NCBI GenBank assembly: GCA_024235835.1
Contig: JACKLQ010000001.1
Location: forward strand, 1,488,001-1,552,000
Reading direction: 5' to 3'
From: Thiobacillus sp.
Lineage (GTDB): Bacteria; Pseudomonadota; Gammaproteobacteria; Burkholderiales; Thiobacillaceae
DNA: 64,000 nucleotides
Shown here: positions 1 through 22,938 of the stretch, one piece after another
Layout of the letters: the number at the start of each line of letters is the position of its first letter
Numbering within the stretch: the stretch's first letter is position 1
The notes under the pieces: model-generated
Told to the model about the DNA's origin: nothing
What the model saw: the letters and a program-made list of their open reading frames with translations, nothing else
Databases searched by the model: none
Made by a program: the position numbers and the translations under genes

Positions 1-87
1 ATAGGTCTTGCTGTTGGCGAACCATTTGGAAGTCCAGCCCTTGTTGATGGCTAGCCGGAATCCGGTCGGATGAATCTTCTGTCCCAT
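1..87 (-). CDS. rpsC: 30S ribosomal protein S3, N-terminal fragment
   Basis: Only the first 29 codons are inside the window; the gene continues past base 1. The visible peptide starts [14 protein letters not shown], the conserved S3 N-terminus. S3 forms part of the mRNA entry site of the 30S subunit. It lies 10 bases downstream of rplV, in the standard S10-operon order (rplV-rpsC). The identification is firm despite the short length; nothing can be said about the C-terminus. Confidence 0.93.
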   Translation of the reverse strand, partial: MGQKIHPTGFRLAINKGWTSKWFANSKTY

Positions 88-97
88 ATGTCTTCCT

Positions 98-427
98 TCA
101 GTCGCCGACCGTCACGGTGATGTGACAGGTGGGTTTGCTAATGCGGTTGCCGCGGCCCTTGGCGCGTGCGGTGAAGCGCTTCAGCACCGGACCCTGGTCG
201 ACGTAGATGGTCTTGACCTTGAGTTCGTCAATGTCGGCGCCTTCGTTATGCTCGGCGTTGGCGATGGCGGACTCCAGCACCTTCTTGATGGTGAAGGCGG
301 CCTTCTGGGGAGAGAAGGTCAAAATGTTAAGTGCCTGATCCACGGGCTTGCCGCGTACCAGATCAGCCACCAGCCGGGCCTTCTGTGAGGAAAGCCGCGT
401 GCCACGCAAAATTGCAGATACTTGCAT
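98..427 (-). CDS. rplV: 50S ribosomal protein L22
   Basis: A 109-residue protein of normal L22 length, starting [20 protein letters not shown] and ending in the basic stretch typical of L22 ([20 protein letters not shown]). L22 lines the nascent-peptide exit tunnel, and its loop is a macrolide-resistance site. It sits between rpsS and rpsC in the S10 operon, with short gaps on both sides, so it is co-transcribed. No abnormality is visible. Confidence 0.97.
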   Translation of the reverse strand: MQVSAILRGTRLSSQKARLVADLVRGKPVDQALNILTFSPQKAAFTIKKVLESAIANAEHNEGADIDELKVKTIYVDQGPVLKRFTARAKGRGNRISKPTCHITVTVGD

Positions 428-438
428 CGCTGCTCTCC

Positions 439-717
439 TTACTTCTTCTTGGCCTTCTTGTCGGCGGCATGACCCTTGAACGTACGGGTCAGGGAAAATT
501 CGCCGAGCTTGTGGCCAACCATGTTTTCGGTAACAAACACCGGGATGTGCTGCTTGCCGTTATGCACGGCAAGGGTCAGCCCGAGGAAATCCGGCAGGAT
601 CGTGGAGCGGCGCGACCAGGTCTTGATCGGCTTCTTGTCGCCGACGGCTGAAGCCGTCAGGACTTTCTTCATGAGATGCCCGTCAACGAAGGGGCCTTTT
701 TTAACGGAACGAGCCAT
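439..717 (-). CDS. rpsS: 30S ribosomal protein S19
   Basis: A 92-residue protein with the S19 signature: start [19 protein letters not shown], then [16 protein letters not shown] and the [23 protein letters not shown] region. It binds 16S rRNA in the 30S head beside S13. It is followed after 11 bases by rplV and preceded by rplB, the conserved order. The lysine-rich C-terminus (KKAKKK) is normal for the family. Confidence 0.97.
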   Translation of the reverse strand: MARSVKKGPFVDGHLMKKVLTASAVGDKKPIKTWSRRSTILPDFLGLTLAVHNGKQHIPVFVTENMVGHKLGEFSLTRTFKGHAADKKAKKK

Positions 718-728
718 TGCTATACCTC

Positions 729-1553
729 TTACGCTTTATGACGGCGACGCACGATCATGCTGTCGGTACGCTTGTTGTTACGGGTGCGGTAGCCCTTGGT
801 GGGCACACCCCACGGCGTGACAGGCACGCGGCCCTCGCCGGTACGGCCCTCGCCACCACCATGGGGGTGATCGATGGGGTTCATCGCAGTACCGCGCACG
901 GTCGGACGGATGCCGCGCCAGCGGTTGGCGCCAGCCTTGCCGATTGAACGCAGGCTGTGCTCTTCGTTGCCCACTTCACCCAGAGTGGCACGGCAATCAA
1001 TGTGCACCTTGCGAATTTCACCTGAACGCAAACGCAACTGGGCGTAGCTGCCTTCCCTGGCCAGCAGTTGCACCGAAGCGCCGGCGGAACGGGCGATCTG
1101 GGCTCCCTTGCCGGGCATCATCTCCACGCAGTGGATGGTGGAGCCCACGGGGATGTTGCGCAGAGGCAGGCAGTTGCCGGGCTTGATGGGCGCCTCGGCA
1201 CCACTCATGAGCTGCTGCCCCACCTCGGCACCCCGGGGGGCGATGATGTAGCGGCGCTCGCCATCCGTATAGCAAAGCAGTGCGATGTGGGCGCTGCGGT
1301 TCGGGTCATACTCGATGCGCTCGATCTTGGCGGCGATGCCGTCCTTGTTGCGCTTGAAGTCCACGACGCGATAGTGCTGCTTGTGGCCACCGCCCTTGTG
1401 ACGAGTGGTGATGTGACCGTTATTGTTGCGGCCCGCCTTGCGGTTCTGCTTCTCAACCAGGGTAGCCAGAGGCTTGCCCTTGTGCAGACCGGGCGTGACC
1501 ACCTTGACGACGGCACGACGGCCGGCGGAGGTAGGTTTGACTTTGACCAGCAT
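729..1553 (-). CDS. rplB: 50S ribosomal protein L2
   Basis: A 274-residue protein of normal length. It starts [19 protein letters not shown] and ends in the signature [18 protein letters not shown], which holds the histidine near the peptidyl-transferase centre, then a basic tail. L2 is a primary 23S rRNA binder needed for subunit association. It lies 3 bases downstream of rplW and 11 bases upstream of rpsS, so the genes are one transcript. Confidence 0.97.
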   Translation of the reverse strand: MLVKVKPTSAGRRAVVKVVTPGLHKGKPLATLVEKQNRKAGRNNNGHITTRHKGGGHKQHYRVVDFKRNKDGIAAKIERIEYDPNRSAHIALLCYTDGERRYIIAPRGAEVGQQLMSGAEAPIKPGNCLPLRNIPVGSTIHCVEMMPGKGAQIARSAGASVQLLAREGSYAQLRLRSGEIRKVHIDCRATLGEVGNEEHSLRSIGKAGANRWRGIRPTVRGTAMNPIDHPHGGGEGRTGEGRVPVTPWGVPTKGYRTRNNKRTDSMIVRRRHKA

Positions 1554-1556
1554 GGC

Positions 1557-1868
1557 TTATTCTCCTGCGGCGAAGTTGAGTTCCTGACCAGGTTTCAGGC
1601 ACACATAGGCCTTCTTCCAGTCGGAGCGACGACCAAAGAAGCGACCGAATCGCTTGATCTTGCCCTTGACGTTGGCCACTTTCACATCCTTCACCTGCAC
1701 CTTGAACAGCAGTTCCACGGCCGCCTTGATTTCGGGCTTGGTGGCATCGGAAGCCACGCGGAAGATCACCTGCTCACGCTTGTCGGCCAGCATGGTGGCC
1801 TTTTCGGAGATGACCGGGGCGAGGATGACCCGGAGCAGACGCTCCTCTTTCATCGGCACGGCGTTCAT
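1557..1868 (-). CDS. rplW: 50S ribosomal protein L23
   Basis: L23 sits at the tunnel exit and docks trigger factor and SRP. The conserved body begins [20 protein letters not shown]. Two starts are possible: the ATG at 1868, preceded by GAGGAG at good spacing and overlapping the rplD stop by four bases (ATGA), or the internal ATG at 1853 matching the usual family N-terminus. I chose 1868 because of the ribosome binding site and the translational coupling; it adds only five residues. The 103-residue length fits the family. Confidence 0.93.
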   Translation of the reverse strand: MNAVPMKEERLLRVILAPVISEKATMLADKREQVIFRVASDATKPEIKAAVELLFKVQVKDVKVANVKGKIKRFGRFFGRRSDWKKAYVCLKPGQELNFAAGE

Positions 1869-2488
1869 GCGTACATCTCCTCGAAAGACTTGACTGCGTC
1901 ACGCGTCATCAGAACGCGGTCATAGCGAACCAAACTGACGGGATCTGCCTGGTGGGGCTCCAGCACCAGTACGTTGTGCAGGTTGCGAGCCGACAGCCAC
2001 AGGTTGTCATCCACCACGGGAGAGATGATCAGCACGCGGTCGGTGATGCCCATGTCCTTGAGCTTGCCTGCCAGCACCTTGGTCTTGGGGGTATCCACAC
2101 CCAGATCGTCCACAACGGTCAGACGACCATCCGCAGCCAGACGAGACAGGATGGTGGCCACGCCGGCCCGGAACATTTTCCGGTTGACCTTGTGAGAGAA
2201 GTTTTCATCAGGCTTGTTGGGGAAGGCACGACCGCCCCCTCTCCAGATGGGAGACGAGGTCATACCGGCACGGGCCCGGCCCGTACCCTTCTGTTTGAAG
2301 GGCTTCTTGGTGCTATGCCTGACTTCTGCACGGGTCAACTGTGCGCGATCGCCGGTACGGGCATTGGCCAGATAGGCGGTCACAACCTGATGCACCAGGG
2401 CTTCGTTGTATTCACGGGCGAACAGGGTGTCGGCGGCAGCCACCACACCCGCGTCCTGCCCCTTTGCATTGACGAGCTTGAGATCCAT
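1865..2488 (-). CDS. rplD: 50S ribosomal protein L4
   Basis: A 207-residue L4, normal length, with the tunnel-loop region [20 protein letters not shown]. In Escherichia coli L4 also represses its own operon; no leader of that type is evident here. The ATG at 2488 is preceded by AGGAG with seven-base spacing and overlaps the rplC stop by one base (TGATG). A GTG one codon upstream is less well spaced. It overlaps rplW by four bases at the other end. Confidence 0.95.
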   Translation of the reverse strand: MDLKLVNAKGQDAGVVAAADTLFAREYNEALVHQVVTAYLANARTGDRAQLTRAEVRHSTKKPFKQKGTGRARAGMTSSPIWRGGGRAFPNKPDENFSHKVNRKMFRAGVATILSRLAADGRLTVVDDLGVDTPKTKVLAGKLKDMGITDRVLIISPVVDDNLWLSARNLHNVLVLEPHQADPVSLVRYDRVLMTRDAVKSFEEMYA

Positions 2489-3132
2489 CACGCAGCTCCT
2501 TTCACGGCGGGCCGGATGATCACGTCACCACCCCTGGAACCGGGCACGGCGCCCTTCACCAGCAGCAGGCCACGCTCGGCATCCACCCGAACAACTTCCA
2601 GGTTCTGCACGGTGCGGTTCACGGCACCCATATGGCCGGACATGCGCTTGCCGGGGAAAATCCGGCCGGGGTCCTGGGCCTGGCCGATGGAGCCGGGCAC
2701 ATTGTGGGAACGGGAGTTGCCGTGGGAGGCACGCTGGGAGCTGAAGTTGTGCCGCTTGATGGTGCCGGTAAAGCCCTTGCCCTGGGTCACGCCGGACACG
2801 TCCACGGCCTGGCCGGCCTGGAAGATTTCCACGCTGACAGCGGCACCGGGTTGATACTGGGCAGCCACATCATCACTGACTCGGAATTCCGTCATGCCAG
2901 CTGCAGCATCCACGCCACCCTTGGAAAGGTGACCGGTAACCGCCTTGGTCAAACGGCTGGGTTTGCGCATGCCATAGGCGACCTGGAGGGCAGTATAGCC
3001 ATCCGTTGAGGCCGTCTTCACTTGGCTGACGCGATTGTTCGACACATCCAGCACGGTCACCGGTACGGACACGCCGTCGTCGGTGAAAATGCGGGTCATG
3101 CCGATCTTGCGACCGACAAGGCCTAGACTCAT
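2488..3132 (-). CDS. rplC: 50S ribosomal protein L3
   Basis: A 214-residue protein starting [20 protein letters not shown], the canonical L3 N-terminus. It carries the loop [18 protein letters not shown], which includes the glutamine methylated by PrmB in the family. L3 nucleates 50S assembly. The frame is open 17 codons further upstream, but the ATG at 3132 has AGAAGGGA in front and matches the family start. It lies between rpsJ and rplD, as expected in the S10 operon. Confidence 0.96.
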   Translation of the reverse strand: MSLGLVGRKIGMTRIFTDDGVSVPVTVLDVSNNRVSQVKTASTDGYTALQVAYGMRKPSRLTKAVTGHLSKGGVDAAAGMTEFRVSDDVAAQYQPGAAVSVEIFQAGQAVDVSGVTQGKGFTGTIKRHNFSSQRASHGNSRSHNVPGSIGQAQDPGRIFPGKRMSGHMGAVNRTVQNLEVVRVDAERGLLLVKGAVPGSRGGDVIIRPAVKGAA

Positions 3133-3228
3133 TTCTAGTTCCCTTCTAAAAGGTGCCGACTGCAATTGGCCGGCTCGTTTCACACCGGGGACCGATGGCC
3201 GTCCCCTCGCCTTTGTAACCAGTACCGC

Positions 3229-3540
<312 letters not shown>

Positions 3541-3558
3541 GTTTATTTCCAAAACTGG

Positions 3559-3586
3559 AAAAGGGCGGGATTATACCCGCCCTTTT
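3559..3586 (-). terminator. Terminator after tuf with TATAAT as its loop
   Basis: A perfect 11-bp inverted repeat (AAAAGGGCGGG / CCCGCCCTTTT) encloses a six-base loop that reads TATAAT on the minus strand, at 3570-3575. Arm bases on the 3' side give the U tract. It lies 18 bases past the tuf stop and 18 bases before the rpsJ start. The hairpin can end the str-operon transcript, while its loop is a perfect -10 hexamer facing rpsJ. The dual role is an inference; no good -35 is present (TCGCAA at 17 bases). Confidence 0.8.
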
Positions 3587-3604
3587 CGCATATTGCGACT
3601 GTTA

Positions 3605-4795
<1,191 letters not shown>

Positions 4796-4819
4796 GTGCG
4801 TAGTCCTCGTTTAACTCAA

Positions 4820-6913
<2,094 letters not shown>

Positions 6914-6934
6914 GGTCGTGAATCCTTGTGATTA

Positions 6935-7405
6935 TCAGAAGCGGAAGTGAGAGAAGGCCTTGTTGGCCTCGGCCATGCGGTGAACTTCCTCACGCTTCTT
7001 CATGGCCGACCCTCGGCCCTCCGCCGCGTCAAGCAACTCGCCCGCCAGGCGTTGCCCCATGGATTTCTCGCCGCGCTTGCGGGCAGCTTCCTTGATCCAG
7101 CGCATGGCCAAGGCTGCGCGACGGGCGGGACGAACTTCCACGGGCACCTGATAGTTGGCACCACCGACACGACGGGACTTTACCTCAACCACGGGACGCA
7201 CATTGGACATGGCCTGGCTGAACACCTCCACCGGGTCCTTGCCGCTCTTCTTGTTGATCTGCTCGAAGGCACCATAGACGATCCGCTCGGCCACCGCCTT
7301 CTTGCCGCTGTTCATGATCACGTTCATGAACTTGGCCACTTCGGTGCTACCAAACTTGGGATCCGGCAGGACGATACGCTTGGGTACTTCGCGACGACGG
7401 GGCAT
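6935..7405 (-). CDS. rpsG: 30S ribosomal protein S7
   Basis: A 156-residue S7, the usual bacterial length. It begins [20 protein letters not shown] and contains [20 protein letters not shown] and the C-terminal [16 protein letters not shown]7 organises the 30S head and represses the str operon in Escherichia coli. It is 29 bases downstream of rpsL and 21 bases upstream of fusA, the conserved str order. Confidence 0.97.
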   Translation of the reverse strand: MPRRREVPKRIVLPDPKFGSTEVAKFMNVIMNSGKKAVAERIVYGAFEQINKKSGKDPVEVFSQAMSNVRPVVEVKSRRVGGANYQVPVEVRPARRAALAMRWIKEAARKRGEKSMGQRLAGELLDAAEGRGSAMKKREEVHRMAEANKAFSHFRF

Positions 7406-7434
7406 GTCTAACTCCTTGTCTGTTGCTTGCCGGC

Positions 7435-7815
<381 letters not shown>

Positions 7816-7847
7816 CTAACGCAATCCCAACAAAACGCTGAATGTAT

Positions 7848-7888
7848 CGACCCGCGGTGCACGCCAAGACAGCGCACACCGCGGGTCG
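7848..7888 (-). repeat. 12-bp perfect inverted repeat in the rpoC-rpsL gap
   Basis: Arms CGACCCGCGGTG and CACCGCGGGTCG enclose a 17-base loop. On the minus strand no U tract follows, so it is not a typical intrinsic terminator. It could be an RNA processing or stability hairpin in the rpoC-rpsL message, or a factor-dependent end. Only the symmetry is seen; the function is unknown. Confidence 0.6.
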
Positions 7889-7959
7889 CCTGGAAAAAGA
7901 CTTTGGATGGTAGTGGTCACCACCAAGCCTGTCAAGCCAATTTAACGCGCTTAACGGGC

Positions 7960-12156
<4,197 letters not shown>

Positions 12157-12180
12157 GGTCGGTATGCTCCTAAAACCCGA

Positions 12181-16500
<4,320 letters not shown>

Positions 16501-16621
16501 GACAGTTCCGTCTCCAGTAGACAGGGATCAGGTATCAGAAATTCCGTTCCAATTCAGGTGTGCGACTGAACAGTCGACGCCTGCTGGTACCGCATACCTG
16601 ATAGCTGATGCCTGAAACGCC

Positions 16622-16650
16622 AAAAGGCCGGCGATGTGACACCGCCAGCC
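16622..16650 (-). terminator. Attenuator-like hairpin between rplL and rpoB
   Basis: Read on the minus strand, GGCTGGCG and CGCCGGCC form an 8-bp stem with one G-U pair and a nine-base loop, followed by TTTT. It lies in the 199-base rplL-rpoB spacer. A partial terminator there is known in Escherichia coli, where it lowers rpoBC expression relative to ribosomal genes. The short U run suggests leaky termination. The spacer also has a small dyad at 16563-16576 (CGACTG-AA-CAGTCG). Confidence 0.5.
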
Positions 16651-16699
16651 CCCGGGTGGGCAGGGAGCCCAGGCCCCCTGAACCCCGTTCATGCATGCC

Positions 16700-17077
16700 T
16701 TACTTGATCTCGGCGGTAGCGCCCGCTTCGGTCAGTTGCTTCAGGATGTCGTCGGCCTCGGCCTTGGGGCATCCTTCCTTGACAGGCTTGGGAGCACCGT
16801 CCACCAGGTCCTTGGCTTCCTTCAGGCCCAGGCCGGTGATGGCGCGCACCACCTTGATGACGCCCACCTTGTTGGCGCCGGCGGCGGTCAGGACCACGTC
16901 GAACTCGGTTTTCTCCTCGGCGGCAGGCGCGGCGGCAGCACCGCCGCCGCCGCCAGCAACCGCGAAGGAAGCGGCGGAAACGCCGAACTTCTCTTCGAAC
17001 GCCTTAACCAGGTCATTCAGTTCCATTACCGTCATGGCACCGACGGCTTCCAGGATGTCTTCTTTGCTAATTGCCAT
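16700..17077 (-). CDS. rplL: 50S ribosomal protein L7/L12
   Basis: A 125-residue stalk protein. It has an N-terminal dimerisation helix ([15 protein letters not shown]), an alanine/glycine-rich hinge at about residues 38-52 ([20 protein letters not shown]) and the C-terminal factor-binding domain ([20 protein letters not shown]). It recruits elongation factors to the ribosome. The ATG at 17077 is preceded by GGAG; a TTG two codons earlier is rejected. It is 57 bases downstream of rplJ. Confidence 0.97.
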   Translation of the reverse strand: MAISKEDILEAVGAMTVMELNDLVKAFEEKFGVSAASFAVAGGGGGAAAAPAAEEKTEFDVVLTAAGANKVGVIKVVRAITGLGLKEAKDLVDGAPKPVKEGCPKAEADDILKQLTEAGATAEIK

Positions 17078-17134
17078 GTTCAAAACTCCAAAATTGATAG
17101 TCGTGAGAGTGTGTACGAAAGCGTGTTCGTGGGA

Positions 17135-17638
17135 TCAAGCGGCGGCGCCTGCTTCCTCGCGCTGCTTGGCCAGTGCGGCCAGGGCGCCAGCAAAGCTGGA
17201 GACCGGGGCCTGCATGACGCCCAGCAGTTTGGCGAGAAGTTCCTCGCGGCTCGGGATGGAGGCCAGCTCTTTCACACCGGCTTCGTTCATCACCTTGCCG
17301 GCATAGGAGCCAGCCTTCAGGATCAGCTTGTCGTTGGTCTTGGCGAAATCGTTCAGGACCTTTGCAGCAGCCACAGGATCAGCCGAGATGCTGTAAATCA
17401 GCGGGCCAACCATATGCTCAGCCAGGCCGGAGAACGGGGTATCCGCCACGGCGCGACGCACCAGGGTGTTCTTCAGCACGCGCAGGTAAACACCGGACTC
17501 GCGGGCCTTCTTGCGCAGCACGGTGAGATCGCTCACCGCGACACCGCGGTACTCGGCCACGACGATGGTCTCGGCGTTGGCTACTTGCGCCGCCACCTCG
17601 GCCACGACGGCTTTCTTGTCATCCAGATTCAGACTCAA
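17135..17638 (-). CDS. rplJ: 50S ribosomal protein L10 (TTG start)
   Basis: L10 is the base of the L7/L12 stalk and the translational repressor of its operon. The frame is open upstream, but the family N-terminus ([15 protein letters not shown]) and a strong AAAGGAGG seven bases before it point to a TTG start at 17638, giving 167 residues. A weak start codon under a strong ribosome binding site fits autoregulated translation. It follows the leader that carries the L10 binding structure and precedes rplL. Confidence 0.93.
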   Translation of the reverse strand: MSLNLDDKKAVVAEVAAQVANAETIVVAEYRGVAVSDLTVLRKKARESGVYLRVLKNTLVRRAVADTPFSGLAEHMVGPLIYSISADPVAAAKVLNDFAKTNDKLILKAGSYAGKVMNEAGVKELASIPSREELLAKLLGVMQAPVSSFAGALAALAKQREEAGAAA

Positions 17639-17659
17639 GGTCTTTCCTCCTTTCAAGTC

Positions 17660-17885
17660 AACACGCGGTGAAAACTGCTCACCGCACCCACGGCGACCTG
17701 AACCAGGAGTCTTGCCATTTGCCCATACCAGCTCAAACGACCATCAATCCTGTTCGGGGTGCACCGTCTGCGCAGGCACAACATCGTTGCCATTAAGCCC
17801 GGGCTGCCTAACTGCCACAGCCTCCGGCACCTGCGGTCTTTGACGATCCGCTGCCAACCCTAAGGCCGGCAGCGGCCCAAAGCTC
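17660..17885 (-). promoter_or_regulatory. rplJ leader with probable L10-binding structure
   Basis: This is the 282-base untranslated stretch between rplA and rplJ. It contains AAAGACCGCAGGTGCCGG on the minus strand (near 17825-17845), like the conserved GCAGGUG part of the L10-leader kink-turn structure that L10(L12)4 binds to repress rplJL. A small hairpin (CCCGGC-TTGT-GCCGGG, near 17890-17905) follows the rplA stop without a U tract. The exact boundaries are estimated; a covariance-model search would settle them. Confidence 0.6.
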
Positions 17886-17920
17886 TGTCCCGGCACAAGC
17901 CGGGATCCAGTTATTACGTA

Positions 17921-18622
17921 TTACTGCTGGGCCACCAGGCTGGCCTGGTCCACGCGCACACCGATCCCCATGGTGCTGGAGATGGACACTTTCTTCATGT
18001 ACACGCCCTTGGAACTGGCGGGCTTGGCCTTGTTCAGGGCCTCGATCAGGGCAGCCAGGTTTTCCCTCAGGGCCTCGGGCTCGAAGGAAGCGCGACCGAT
18101 GGTGGCGTGGATGATGCCCGCCTTGTCGGTACGGTACTGGACCTGGCCGGCCTTTGCGTTCTTCACCGCCTCGGTGACGTTGGGGGTCACGGTGCCCACC
18201 TTGGGGTTGGGCATCAGGCCACGGGGACCCAGGATCTGGCCCAGCTGACCCACCACACGCATGGCGTCGGGGGTGGCGATGACCACATCGAAGTCCATCT
18301 TGCCTGCCTTCACGTCGGCGGCCAGATCGTCGAAACCGACAATGTCTGCACCGGCAGCCTTGGCGGCCTCGGCATTGGCACCCTGGGCGAATACGGCCAC
18401 GCGCACGGTCTTGCCGATACCCCGGGGCAGCACCACGGAACCGCGCACCACCTGGTCGGATTTACGGGGATCCACGCCCAAGTTGATGGAGGCGTCGATG
18501 GATTCGTCGAACTTGGCGGTAGCCGCACCCTTCACCAGGGCCAGAGCTTCGTCGATGGCGTAGTTCTTGGTGCGCTCGACTTTGGCACGCAGGTCCTTGA
18601 GGCGTTTGGAAATCTTGGCCAT
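17921..18622 (-). CDS. rplA: 50S ribosomal protein L1
   Basis: A 233-residue L1 starting [20 protein letters not shown]. It contains the signature around [21 protein letters not shown]1 forms the mobile stalk at the E site and represses rplKA in Escherichia coli. The ATG at 18622 follows the rplK stop by one base and has GGAGGG upstream; an earlier in-frame start would overlap rplK and is less likely. Confidence 0.96.
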   Translation of the reverse strand: MAKISKRLKDLRAKVERTKNYAIDEALALVKGAATAKFDESIDASINLGVDPRKSDQVVRGSVVLPRGIGKTVRVAVFAQGANAEAAKAAGADIVGFDDLAADVKAGKMDFDVVIATPDAMRVVGQLGQILGPRGLMPNPKVGTVTPNVTEAVKNAKAGQVQYRTDKAGIIHATIGRASFEPEALRENLAALIEALNKAKPASSKGVYMKKVSISSTMGIGVRVDQASLVAQQ

Positions 18623-18623
18623 G

Positions 18624-19055
18624 TCACACACCCTCCACGTTGATGCCCATGCTGCGAGCGGTGCCGGCGATGGTGCGCACGGCCGCGTCCATGTCGGCAG
18701 CGGTCAGGTCGGGCATCTTGGTCTTGGCGATTTCTTCCAGCTGGGCGCGGTTGATGGTGCCCACCTTGTCGGTATGGGGCTTGGAAGAACCCTTCTGCAC
18801 CCCGGTGGCCTTCTTGATCAGAATGGTGGCCGGCGGGGTCTTCATGATGAAGGTGAAGCTCTTGTCCGCGAAGGCCGTGATGACCACGGGGATCGGCAGG
18901 CCCGGCTCCAGACTCTGGGTCTGGGCATTGAAGGCCTTGCAGAACTCCATGATGTTCAGACCGCGCTGACCCAGGGCGGGGCCGATGGGCGGCGACGGGT
19001 TGGCCTTGCCGGCCGGCACTTGCAGCTTGATGTAGCCAATGATTTTCTTGGCCAT
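18624..19055 (-). CDS. rplK: 50S ribosomal protein L11
   Basis: A 143-residue L11 with the N-terminal thiostrepton-region motif ([20 protein letters not shown]) and the C-terminal rRNA-binding domain ending in [10 protein letters not shown]. It is part of the GTPase-associated centre and needed for RelA activation in the family. It lies 114 bases downstream of nusG, with no strong terminator seen between them, so it is probably co-transcribed from secE-nusG and perhaps also from a local promoter. Confidence 0.97.
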   Translation of the reverse strand: MAKKIIGYIKLQVPAGKANPSPPIGPALGQRGLNIMEFCKAFNAQTQSLEPGLPIPVVITAFADKSFTFIMKTPPATILIKKATGVQKGSSKPHTDKVGTINRAQLEEIAKTKMPDLTAADMDAAVRTIAGTARSMGINVEGV

Positions 19056-19169
19056 ATGTCACACTCCTGTTTAGTGAGTCCAATCGCGCTTTTGTCATCC
19101 GAACCGGACGGCTACTGACGCTCCTCTGCCGGTTTTAGGCCCCGGCGGGCCAAATCCCCGCTACTTCCC

Positions 19170-19703
19170 TCAGGCCTTCTCGACCTGGGAGAAATCCAGC
19201 TCCACCGGCGTGGCGCGACCGAAGATGGTCACGGAGACGCGCAGCTTGCTCTTTTCGTAGTTCACTTCTTCCACGGTGCCATTGAACTCGTTGAACGGGC
19301 CGTCGATGACGCGCACCAGCTCACCCGCTTCAAAGGTCACCTTGGGCTTGGGCTTCTCCACGCCTTCCTGCATCTGTTGCAGGATGGCCTGGACTTCCCG
19401 CTCGCTGATGGGGGCAGGCTTGTTGGCGGTGCCTCCCACGAAGCCGGTCACCTTGGGCGTGCTCTTCACCAGGTGCCAGGAATCGTCGTTCATGTCCATC
19501 TGCACCAGCACGTAGCCAGGAAAGAATTTGCGTTCGGTGGTCTTTTTCTGACCGCCCTTCATTTCCACCACTTCCTCCACGGGCACCAGGATCTGGCCGA
19601 AGCTTTCCTGCATGCCAGCCCGCTCGATGCGCTCATTCAGAGCACGCATCACACTTTTCTCAAAGCCGGAATAGGCGTGCACCACATACCACTGCATCGT
19701 CAT
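19170..19703 (-). CDS. nusG: Transcription antitermination protein NusG
   Basis: A 177-residue NusG: an NGN domain beginning [16 protein letters not shown], with [20 protein letters not shown], and a C-terminal KOW domain ([20 protein letters not shown]). It couples RNA polymerase to the ribosome through S10 and to Rho. The ATG at 19703 overlaps the secE stop by one base and has AGGGG upstream; a second ATG two codons on is also possible. Standard secE-nusG order. Confidence 0.96.
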   Translation of the reverse strand: MTMQWYVVHAYSGFEKSVMRALNERIERAGMQESFGQILVPVEEVVEMKGGQKKTTERKFFPGYVLVQMDMNDDSWHLVKSTPKVTGFVGGTANKPAPISEREVQAILQQMQEGVEKPKPKVTFEAGELVRVIDGPFNEFNGTVEEVNYEKSKLRVSVTIFGRATPVELDFSQVEKA

Positions 19704-20050
19704 CACTCACCCCTACCCATGATCAGCTTCACCAGCCACAGCAGACTGCCGTCCACCATCCACAGGAATAGCGCCATGACGATGACGAAGACAGCCACGA
19801 CGCCGGTCATCTGCATGGTTTCCTTGCGGGTGGGCCAAACCACCTTGCGCGCCTCGGTGACGGATTCCTGGCTGAAGGCGAAGAACTGGCGTCCCGGGGC
19901 GGTGAACCAGGCAACGCCTGCCGCCGTCGCCAGACCCGCCAGGACGGACACAACCCGAACCACGGTGGGCATTTCGGACAACAGATAGAAGCCCGCGATG
20001 CCCGCCGCGACCAACAGGGCCGCCGCCAGCAATTTGATGTTATCTACCAT
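19703..20050 (-). CDS. secE: Preprotein translocase subunit SecE
   Basis: A 115-residue membrane protein with three hydrophobic segments: about 7-24, 31-50 and 84-105, the last in the conserved SecE domain. The conserved cytoplasmic amphipathic part is seen in [20 protein letters not shown]. The three-segment form is the proteobacterial type. SecE clamps SecY in the inner-membrane translocon. It lies between tRNA-Trp and nusG and overlaps nusG by one base. Confidence 0.95.
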   Translation of the reverse strand: MVDNIKLLAAALLVAAGIAGFYLLSEMPTVVRVVSVLAGLATAAGVAWFTAPGRQFFAFSQESVTEARKVVWPTRKETMQMTGVVAVFVIVMALFLWMVDGSLLWLVKLIMGRGE

Positions 20051-20101
20051 CTAGGGTTAATCGTCCGGCATTACCCGGCGTCCCGTTATGTACTACTTAT
20101 C

Positions 20102-20177
20102 TGGCAGGCCAGGAGGGTCTCGAACCCCCAACCTTCGGTTTTGGAGACCGACGCTCTGCCAATTGAGCTACTGGCCT
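20102..20177 (-). tRNA. tRNA-Trp (CCA)
   Basis: A 76-base cloverleaf with acceptor stem AGGCCAG/CTGGCCT and the CCA end encoded. The anticodon loop CTCCAAA gives anticodon CCA. The T arm reads GGGGGTTCGAGACCC with the TTCGA loop. It sits between tuf copy 2 and secE, the usual position in proteobacteria, and is likely cut from the tuf-secE transcript. Confidence 0.96.
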
Positions 20178-20247
20178 GTACTTTACTTTCGACTACTGAC
20201 GACAAAAGGCGGTGGGCCCGCCTTTCGTCGCAGACTGCACGCTTGCG

Positions 20248-21438
<1,191 letters not shown>

Positions 21439-21483
21439 CGTCTATCCCCCAGCAATTAACGGATCAACAAACACTCATAAACC

Positions 21484-21558
<75 letters not shown>

Positions 21559-21594
21559 AAAACTCTAAATACCTGCTGCGACAGCATTCCAATC

Positions 21595-21668
<74 letters not shown>

Positions 21669-21706
21669 TTTACCTCGCTATGACCGGCGCGGTGCGGTAC
21701 CAAACC

Positions 21707-21791
21707 TGGTGGTGGGGGAAGGATTCGAACCTTCGAAGGCAGTGCCGTCAGATTTACAGTCTGATCCCTTTGACCGCTCGGGAACCCCACC
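21707..21791 (-). tRNA. tRNA-Tyr (GTA)
   Basis: An 85-base class II tRNA with a long variable arm (CGGCACTGCCTTCGAAGG region). Acceptor GGTGGGG/CCCCACC, CCA encoded. The loop ACTGTAAATC gives anticodon GTA. It is the first of the three tRNAs ahead of tuf copy 2. Confidence 0.96.
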
Positions 21792-21833
21792 GCGAAAGCG
21801 CGGCATTATGGTAGGGAAGCGACTACTTGTCAA

Positions 21834-22925
21834 TTACACATTGAACAAGAAATTCATGATGTCGCCGTCCCGGACCACGTATTCCTTGCCTTCGGAGCGC
21901 ATCTTGCCGGCCTCCTTGGCGCCCTGTTCCCCCTTGAAGGCGACAAAGTCTTCAAAAGCAATGGTTTGCGCGCGAATGAAACCCCGTTCGAAGTCCGTGT
22001 GGATCACGCCGGCGGCCTGGGGGGCGGAGTCGCCCTTGTGGATGGTCCAGGCCCGCACCTCCTTCACCCCGGCGGTGAAATAGGTCTGCAGACCCAGCAG
22101 ATCGTAGGCGGCGCGGATCAAGCGATTGAGGCCCGGCTCATGGAGCCCCATGGCCTCCAGGAAATCCGTCTTGTCGGCATCCTCCAATGTGGCAATCTCC
22201 GCCTCGATGGCGGCACACAGAGCCACCACGGGCGCACCCTCGGCATCGGCCAGGGCATGGAGGCGATCCAGGTGGGGATTGTTCTCGAAGCCGTCTTCCG
22301 CAACGTTGGCCACGTACATGGCCGGTTTCACGGTCATCAGACAGAGGGGCGCCAGCAACACTTTATCTTCGTCGGACAGCCCCAGGCTGCGCACCGGCTT
22401 GGCCTCGTTCAGATGGGGCAGCAGCCTGTCGTACAGGGCGACGAGTTTCTGGCCCTCCTTGTCGCCGGCCCGGGCCTTCTTCACATCCCGGGCATGGGCC
22501 TTCTCCACCGTGGCCAGGTCCGCCAGGGCCAGTTCCGTGCCGATGACTTCGATATCCGAGATGGGGTCCACCCGGCCTGCCACGTGCACCACGTTTTCGT
22601 CCTCGAAGCAGCGCACCACGTTGACGATGGCATCCGTCTCGCGGATGTTGGCCAGGAACTGGTTGCCCAGACCCTCTCCCTTGGAGGCCCCCGCCACCAG
22701 GCCGGCGATGTCCACGAACTCGACGATGGCCGGCACCACCCGCTGGGGCTTGACGATCTCCGAAAGCAGCTTGAGCCGGGGGTCCGGCACCTCGACGATG
22801 CCCACGTTGGGCTCGATGGTGCAGAAGGGATAGTTCTCGGCGGCGATGCCCGCCTTGGTGAGGGCGTTGAAGAGGGTGGATTTGCCCACGTTGGGCAGGC
22901 CGACGATGCCACATTTCAGACTCAT
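21834..22925 (-). CDS. ychF: Redox-regulated ATPase YchF (Obg family)
   Basis: A 363-residue P-loop NTPase of the Obg-related YchF/OLA1 type. P-loop [16 protein letters not shown] at residues 8-23, and the G3 motif [20 protein letters not shown]. The C-terminal TGS-like domain ends [12 protein letters not shown], the family's usual end. YchF prefers ATP and binds ribosomes. The frame is open far upstream into pth, but the ATG at 22925 gives the exact family length and has GGAA upstream. It is the last gene of the prs-rplY-pth-ychF cluster. Confidence 0.96.
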   Translation of the reverse strand: MSLKCGIVGLPNVGKSTLFNALTKAGIAAENYPFCTIEPNVGIVEVPDPRLKLLSEIVKPQRVVPAIVEFVDIAGLVAGASKGEGLGNQFLANIRETDAIVNVVRCFEDENVVHVAGRVDPISDIEVIGTELALADLATVEKAHARDVKKARAGDKEGQKLVALYDRLLPHLNEAKPVRSLGLSDEDKVLLAPLCLMTVKPAMYVANVAEDGFENNPHLDRLHALADAEGAPVVALCAAIEAEIATLEDADKTDFLEAMGLHEPGLNRLIRAAYDLLGLQTYFTAGVKEVRAWTIHKGDSAPQAAGVIHTDFERGFIRAQTIAFEDFVAFKGEQGAKEAGKMRSEGKEYVVRDGDIMNFLFNV

Positions 22926-22938
22926 GTCATTTCCAGTA

